NCBI GenBank assembly: GCA_900551055.1
Contig: URUK01000001.1
Location: forward strand, 1 to 64,000
DNA length: 64,000 nucleotides
Direction: 5' to 3'
Source of the DNA: an uncultured Prevotella sp.
GTDB taxonomy: Bacteria > Bacteroidota > Bacteroidia > Bacteroidales > Bacteroidaceae
The position numbers were made by a program, and so were the translations under genes. The notes beneath the pieces were generated by a model. That model worked only from the letters and a program-made list of their open reading frames with translations. It did no database searches and was not told where the DNA came from. This document shows positions 59,636 to 64,000 of this stretch, one piece after another (position 1 is the stretch's first letter; every line of letters starts with the position of its first letter).

Positions 59636-60874
59636 ATGAGTATAGCCAATCTTTTCAAAATAGCATTGAGGGCGATTGCCGCCAATAAGCTTCGTTCTTT
59701 TCTCACGATGCTTGGCATAATAATAGGTGTCGCGTCGGTTATTACGATGCTTGCCATCGGCCAAGGCAGCAAGAAGAGCATACAGAAGCAGATTTCCGAG
59801 ATGGGGTCGAACATGATAATGATTATGCCCGGACAGGATATGCGTGGCGGCGTGCGGCGTGATGCCGACGAGATGGAGACGTTGAAGCTGACTGATTATG
59901 AGGCTTTGGCCGACCAGTGTCAGTATATAAGCGCCATAAGTCCCGTCGTTAACAGTTCCGGCCAGTTCATTAACGGCAATAATAATACGCCTTCAACCAT
60001 ATACGGTGTAAACGGGGATTATCTTGAAATAAGGCAGTTGTCTGTTGAGGATGGCGAGATGTTTACAGACGAAGACATCAAGGCAAGCGCAAAGGTGTGT
60101 GTAGTGGGAAAGACTGTAGTGGATAACTTGTTCCCTGACGGTTCAGACCCGGTTGGAAAGGTGATAAGGTTTAATACCATTCCATTCCGTATTGTAGGAG
60201 TATTGAAGAGTAAAGGATACAACTCTATGGGCATGGACCAGGACGACCTGGTACTGGCTCCTTATTCGGCTGTGATGAAACGAATACTTGCCGTAAACTA
60301 TCTTCAGAGCATAAATTGCTCCGCGTTGACAGAAGGCTTGACAGACAAGGCTGTAGAAGAGATTTCAAAAGTATTGAGGACACAGCACAAACTGAAAGAT
60401 GCAACGGGTGAAAGCGAGGCGGAAGAAGACGACTTCAATATACGTTCGCAGGAAGAACTGGCAAGCATGATGAATTCAACCACCGACCTGATGACAATCC
60501 TTCTTGCCTGTATTGCCGGTATTTCGCTGGTAGTTGGAGGCATAGGCATCATGAACATAATGTATGTCAGCGTTACCGAGCGTACCCGTGAGATAGGTTT
60601 GCGCATGAGCGTGGGCGCAAGGGGAATAGACATATTGAGCCAGTTCCTCATCGAGTCGATACTTTTAAGTGTGACAGGTGGTCTTATAGGAGTGCTGATA
60701 GGCATCGGAGCTACTTATGGAGTAAATATCTTTGCCAAGTGGCCGGTGTTCATACAGCCTTGGAGTGTGTTGCTTAGTTTCTTTGTTTGTACTGCTACGG
60801 GTGTGTTTTTTGGCTGGTATCCGGCCAAGAAAGCTGCGATGCTTGACCCGATTGAGGCAATAAGATATGAATAG
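59636..60874 (+). CDS. MacB-like ABC transporter permease
   Basis: ATG at 59636 gives 412 residues (an earlier TTG at 59606 overlaps the ATPase stop). It has the FtsX/MacB layout: helix 1 (residues 18-40, LRSFLTMLGIIIGVASVITMLAI), a large periplasmic MacB-PCD domain with the glycine-rich GSNMIMIMPGQDMRGG, then three C-terminal helices including GGIGIMNIMYVSVTERTREIGLRMSVGA. Substrates of the family include macrolides, toxins and signal peptides; none can be named here. Confidence 0.95.
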   Translation: MSIANLFKIALRAIAANKLRSFLTMLGIIIGVASVITMLAIGQGSKKSIQKQISEMGSNMIMIMPGQDMRGGVRRDADEMETLKLTDYEALADQCQYISAISPVVNSSGQFINGNNNTPSTIYGVNGDYLEIRQLSVEDGEMFTDEDIKASAKVCVVGKTVVDNLFPDGSDPVGKVIRFNTIPFRIVGVLKSKGYNSMGMDQDDLVLAPYSAVMKRILAVNYLQSINCSALTEGLTDKAVEEISKVLRTQHKLKDATGESEAEEDDFNIRSQEELASMMNSTTDLMTILLACIAGISLVVGGIGIMNIMYVSVTERTREIGLRMSVGARGIDILSQFLIESILLSVTGGLIGVLIGIGATYGVNIFAKWPVFIQPWSVLLSFFVCTATGVFFGWYPAKKAAMLDPIEAIRYE

Positions 60875-60877
60875 GCT

Positions 60878-61960
60878 ATGACGAAAAAGAATGTTTATAC
60901 GGTCATAATCCATGCTGTATGCTGGGTGCTGGTGGCGTTGCCGGTGTTTATTTTTGCCCCGGAACATGCGCGGCAGACGGTTGTTCTGGATGTCCTGCGC
61001 TTGTTTTTTCCTCTGTTCCTGTGCGCCATCTTCTACCTTAATTACTTATGGCTTGTGCCTAAATTCTTTGTAGAGAAGCAATTTGCCGCTTATGCCAGCA
61101 TAAACCTTGTCGTCATATTGTTTATCTCCTTATGTATGAATTGGGTCATGGAATATATACATTTCATGGAATTCAACGCCGGTTTGCCACCTCCACCGCC
61201 TCGGTTCATAAGGGCTTCACAAGGAGCGGAAGTATTGTTCGGCTTTATAAAAGATATGTTCCCGTTCGTGCTTTCGGCAGTGTTGGGCACTTCGTTGTGC
61301 CTGTCCATGAGGTGGCATGATGCCGAAGCGTTGCGTAAGGAGATGGAAATACAGAAGACAAAGTCAGAGCTGGACAATCTTCGGAGTCAAATAAATCCTC
61401 ACTTCCTGCTGAACACATTGAACAATATATATGCGCTGATTGCGTTTGACAAAGACAAGGCGCAGAAGGCTGTACTGTCTTTAAGCCAGCTGTTGCGCCA
61501 GATGCTTTATGGCGGACGTAATAATCTGACAACCCTTAGGGAGGAAGTTGAACTCTTGCGGAATTATGTGGAATTGATGCAGCTTAGGCTGAACAAGAAT
61601 GTCAAGATTGATTTTAGTGTTGACATTCCGGTAGACAGGGATATCAACGTGGCTCCGTTTATATTCATATCCCTTGTTGAAAATGCGTTCAAGCATGGCG
61701 TAAGCCCCGTTAAGCCGAGTTTCATCTCCATACGTATAACTTCTGACGGTAAGGAGATTGTGTGCGAAATAAGGAACAGCAATTATCCTAAAGCTGACAC
61801 GGATAAGAGCGGTCATGGCATAGGGCTCGAACAGGTGGCCCGGCGCCTGGCTTTAGCATACGCCGGAAAGTACGAATGGGATAGGGGCGTAGATGAGGAA
61901 ACTGAAACTTACTATTCAAAAATAACGATTTATGATACTGACTTGTGCGATAATAGATGA
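60878..61960 (+). CDS. LytS-type sensor histidine kinase
   Basis: A 360-residue protein with four membrane helices in the first 150 residues, no large periplasmic domain and the His_kinase (LytS/YehU) module: QINPHFLLNTLNNIYALI with the phosphoacceptor His175, the N-box ISLVENAFKHGV and GHGIGLEQVARRLALAY. It phosphorylates the regulator encoded next; the genes overlap by 29 nt. With the pump genes upstream it probably senses membrane stress or an exported compound. Confidence 0.93.
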   Translation: MTKKNVYTVIIHAVCWVLVALPVFIFAPEHARQTVVLDVLRLFFPLFLCAIFYLNYLWLVPKFFVEKQFAAYASINLVVILFISLCMNWVMEYIHFMEFNAGLPPPPPRFIRASQGAEVLFGFIKDMFPFVLSAVLGTSLCLSMRWHDAEALRKEMEIQKTKSELDNLRSQINPHFLLNTLNNIYALIAFDKDKAQKAVLSLSQLLRQMLYGGRNNLTTLREEVELLRNYVELMQLRLNKNVKIDFSVDIPVDRDINVAPFIFISLVENAFKHGVSPVKPSFISIRITSDGKEIVCEIRNSNYPKADTDKSGHGIGLEQVARRLALAYAGKYEWDRGVDEETETYYSKITIYDTDLCDNR

Positions 61961-62645
61961 CGAGCCGTTGGCTGCCGAGCTTTTGGAGAGTTATGCCAAG
62001 AAGACGCCCGAACTGCATCTTGTCGGAGTGTACGGCAGCGCGGTGGAGGCGATGAAGGAGTTGAGGAACAATCCTGTTGACCTGCTGTTCCTTGACATAC
62101 AGATGCCGGAACTTAGCGGAATGGAGTTTGCAGGCATATTGCCAAAGAAAACAAAGATTATTTTCACCACGGCCTTTGACCGTTATGCCATTGACGGATA
62201 CAAGGTCAATGCTGCCGATTATTTGTTGAAACCCATAAGTTATGACAGCTTTGTGCTGTCCGTTAACAGGGTGTTGGAGCGGTGCAAGGTCGTTGACCGT
62301 CAGGACGTGATGTCGGCAGACGGTTTTGTGTATGTAAAAAGCGAATACAAGCTTGTCAAGATAAATTTCGTCGACATCCTTTACATTGAGGGAGTGAAGG
62401 ATTACGTCAAGATATACTTCCGTGACCGGCGCAAGCCGGTAATGTCGCTTATGAACATGAAAAAGCTCGAGGATTATTTGCCCAAGTCGCAGTTCATGCG
62501 TGTGCACCGTTCGTTTATCGTTAACATGTCAGTGGCAGATATGATAGACAGGGGCCGCATTGTGGCCGGAGATACGTTTATTCCTGTTTCTGAAAGCTAC
62601 AAGGAACAAGTGCAGGAATACATCGACAGGCACACGCTTGTGTAG
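61932..62645 (+). CDS. LytTR-family response regulator
   Basis: A 237-residue protein. Receiver domain residues 1-118 with the acidic pair in CAIIDDEP, the phosphoacceptor Asp55 in LFLDIQMPEL, and Lys near 105. The LytTR DNA-binding domain (about 135-237) has FVYVKSEYKLVKINFVDILYIEGVKDYVKIYF and SQFMRVHRSFIVN. It starts inside the kinase gene. Its targets may include the efflux operon itself, for example near the inverted repeat at 56191-56235. Confidence 0.95.
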   Translation: MILTCAIIDDEPLAAELLESYAKKTPELHLVGVYGSAVEAMKELRNNPVDLLFLDIQMPELSGMEFAGILPKKTKIIFTTAFDRYAIDGYKVNAADYLLKPISYDSFVLSVNRVLERCKVVDRQDVMSADGFVYVKSEYKLVKINFVDILYIEGVKDYVKIYFRDRRKPVMSLMNMKKLEDYLPKSQFMRVHRSFIVNMSVADMIDRGRIVAGDTFIPVSESYKEQVQEYIDRHTLV

Positions 62646-62671
62646 TATCTGTATAGACTTGTTTGCAAGGC

Positions 62672-62709
62672 ATCGGCAATCCGTTTTTCTTGACGGATTG
62701 CCGATTTTT
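62672..62709 (+). terminator. Intrinsic terminator of the efflux/two-component operon
   Basis: ATCGGCAATCCGT (62672-62684) pairs perfectly with ACGGATTGCCGAT (62693-62705), and the stem is followed by TTTTTG. Confidence 0.92.
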
Positions 62710-62727
62710 GTTCGTTTCCCATATCTT

Positions 62728-62761
62728 TTTGTCCGTTATTGATAGAAAAGGGTTATATTTG
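62728..62761 (+). promoter_or_regulatory. Promoter upstream of the small gene at 62824
   Basis: TTTG at 62728-62731, 22 bp, TATATTTG at 62754-62761. The leader would be about 60 nt, so the ATG at 62824 is a better start than the one at 62797. Confidence 0.55.
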
Positions 62762-62823
62762 CATAAGTTGAATGCATAACCTTTGGTTTTTCATTAATGC
62801 CTTGTTGGCAAACATATCGAGGT

Positions 62824-63093
62824 ATGGATGAACTCAAATTACGTATAAATGCGATATTGGCCGCATGGAATCCATTGTCGGTGCCTGCGGATATTGCTTC
62901 TTGTGAATATTTGTCTTATGTTCAGAAAGTCGCAGATGCGATAATGGATAATCGTCAGATAAGGCATGTCTTGTTGCAGATGATTGACAATCTCGGCATG
63001 GAAAAGCCCTATGGGAGTGATATTATTAAAGACGTTAATGATATAAGCCGTCAGATTTCCGCATTGGTGAATGACTGGTCTTGTCTGAAATAG
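62824..63093 (+). CDS. Small hypothetical protein, DUF1871-like
   Basis: An 89-residue soluble, mostly helical protein (MDELKLRINAILAAWNPLSVP ... YLSYVQKVADAIMDNRQIRHVLLQMIDNLGMEK). The AWNPL-type start and the helical pattern recall DUF1871 proteins, a tentative link. It lies 22 nt before the lipoprotein at 63116, so the two are probably one operon. Function unknown; in other genomes such small proteins appear beside polymorphic toxin or immunity genes, but I see no toxin here. Confidence 0.45.
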   Translation: MDELKLRINAILAAWNPLSVPADIASCEYLSYVQKVADAIMDNRQIRHVLLQMIDNLGMEKPYGSDIIKDVNDISRQISALVNDWSCLK

Positions 63094-63115
63094 CTTGTAA
63101 GTAAATTCTTATGCC

Positions 63116-63697
63116 ATGAAAAAACGATGTGTTCCCTTGCTCCTGCTAATATTTTTGTTATGCCAATGTTCTTCAAACAAGAGCGTGGATGACGAGGTTT
63201 TTGAATCCGGAATGACGCAAATCGACACGGCAAGCATTGTCCCCACGCTGATGAAAGTTGTCAAGGAATATATCTCGGCATACCCGGAATATAAGAACTT
63301 GGCTCTTCATGATGGTGTCATACTTGCCCGGCAGTTGCCCGTCAAGCGAGAATATATGTACTTGTTAGGTCCTACTTCACTGATAAAATACGGCGAATAT
63401 TATGGGGCAAAGCCTCTTTTCCCGTCATCATACATGGTTGTTGACGGTCGTATGGTGTTTGTCAATTCGTCAAACGACAAACTTGCGAGGCAGGACTTGT
63501 GCCGCAACGCCTATATGAAGCACCTTGAAATAAAGGAAAACGCCAACGGCTTCATTAACAGGTTCTGGCTTATAAGGGTAGGAAACGACGGTTGTGCATC
63601 CATATATTCAAAGGATGTGGACAAGGATGCCGGCATAAAAAGGGTTGAAAGGATGATAGATGCTGATGAATTAATGGAAAACATATCGACTAAATAG
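63116..63697 (+). CDS. Hypothetical lipoprotein
   Basis: A 193-residue protein with a lipoprotein signal ending LLCQC (about residue 18), then SSNKSVDDE. The body is alpha+beta (TLMKVVKEYISAYPEYKNLALHDGVILARQLPVKREYMYLLGPTSL...SYMVVDGRMVFVNSSND), resembling small periplasmic lipoproteins common in Bacteroidales. No catalytic motif is visible. Repeat element copy 8 follows 78 nt downstream. Confidence 0.55.
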   Translation: MKKRCVPLLLLIFLLCQCSSNKSVDDEVFESGMTQIDTASIVPTLMKVVKEYISAYPEYKNLALHDGVILARQLPVKREYMYLLGPTSLIKYGEYYGAKPLFPSSYMVVDGRMVFVNSSNDKLARQDLCRNAYMKHLEIKENANGFINRFWLIRVGNDGCASIYSKDVDKDAGIKRVERMIDADELMENISTK

Positions 63698-64000
63698 CCT
63701 TTAAGACACACTCGTTGCAGCTTAAATTCAAGCACGTTTCGCACTGCATTCATAACTGATTGATATTCAGAGCATTGTAAAAGGCCGTCTTTTACACGCT
63801 AAAAGACGGCCTTTTAGCGTGTAATATGTGGTCTTTGGGAATGTAAAAGGTCGTATATTGAAGTTCATCCGGCATTCCCTTGATGGCGGTTCCCAGTTAT
63901 GCGTGATGATATTGGATTATAGCTTACTTTTCATTTGCATTCAAGTGAGGCACACGGTTATGTATTAAAATGAGAACTAAAGGCATCATGCAAAATGTCG
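63698..64000. other. Intergenic region to window end
   Basis: It holds repeat element copy 8 (63776-63863). No gene is seen after it within the window. Confidence 0.5.
63776..63863. repeat. 88-bp four-module repeat element, copy 8
   Basis: Modules start at 63776, 63798, 63820 and 63842. Modules 1 and 2 pair perfectly over 16 bp (AAAAGGCCGTCTTTTA with TAAAAGACGGCCTTTT). It is preceded by GATATTCAGAGCAT, a variant of the lead-in of copies 3, 5 and 6. Confidence 0.85.

Noticed and set aside
12509..63863. Module arrays as CRISPR
   Set aside because: Only four 22-bp modules per locus, no unique spacers between repeats, near-palindromic modules directly joined, and no cas gene in the window.

Overview
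The window looks like chromosomal DNA of a Bacteroidales bacterium, most likely a Prevotellaceae member. The evidence is the many promoters of the Bacteroidetes type (TTTG, about 20 bp, TAnnTTTG), a complete Bat (aerotolerance) operon, fimbrillin-like and BspA-like surface lipoproteins, a GldB-type lipoprotein, and secreted glycoside hydrolases. Names rest on motif recognition by eye; no database search was run.

Layout. 1-260: tail of an IS982-family transposase that runs off the left edge. 529-11196 (+): an eight-gene, tightly packed operon with two short fimbrillin-like lipoproteins, a chimeric fimbrillin/LRR/BACON/M64-peptidase protein, an NTF2-like protein, a PEGA-like/beta-barrel protein, an FN3/LRR lipoprotein, a putative DNA-binding regulator and a membrane-anchored eukaryotic-type Ser/Thr kinase. 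The last steps are ATGA overlaps, so surface proteins and kinase appear to be made together. 11397-18189: YeiH-type exporter, a membrane protein on the minus strand, RlmD, an OprO/P-like porin and a membrane pyrophosphatase. 18786-21242: a GH10-like (DUF187) protein and two unknowns. 21503-29325: a GH3-GH2-GH95 operon. 29732-32096: GldB-like and parallel-beta-helix lipoproteins. 32172-37167 (-): PAP2 phosphatase, QueA, Smr protein, NadE. 37419-45774 (-): moxR-DUF58-hypothetical-batA-batB-batC-batD/E. 46175-47644 (-): a lipoprotein and RfbC. 47775-54388 (+): HU/SPOR protein, FHA protein, ribosomal protein S1, AddB-like nuclease. 54389-54868 (-): cytidine deaminase. 55530-62645 (+): riboflavin synthase, then a six-gene efflux/two-component operon (TolC, MacA, MacB ATPase, MacB permease, LytS-type kinase, LytTR regulator). 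62824-63697: two small unknown genes.

Three non-coding signals stand out. (1) Eight intergenic elements, each exactly 88 bp and built from four 22-bp quasi-palindromic modules without indels; neighbouring modules often pair perfectly. (2) A probable minus-strand small RNA of about 95 nt (18583 to 18489) with a near-perfect promoter and a strong terminator. (3) A structured RNA of about 200 nt upstream of riboflavin synthase with its own strong promoter, which matches no riboswitch I know. At least two genes (18786 and 47775) have promoters so close to the start codon that their mRNAs should be leaderless.
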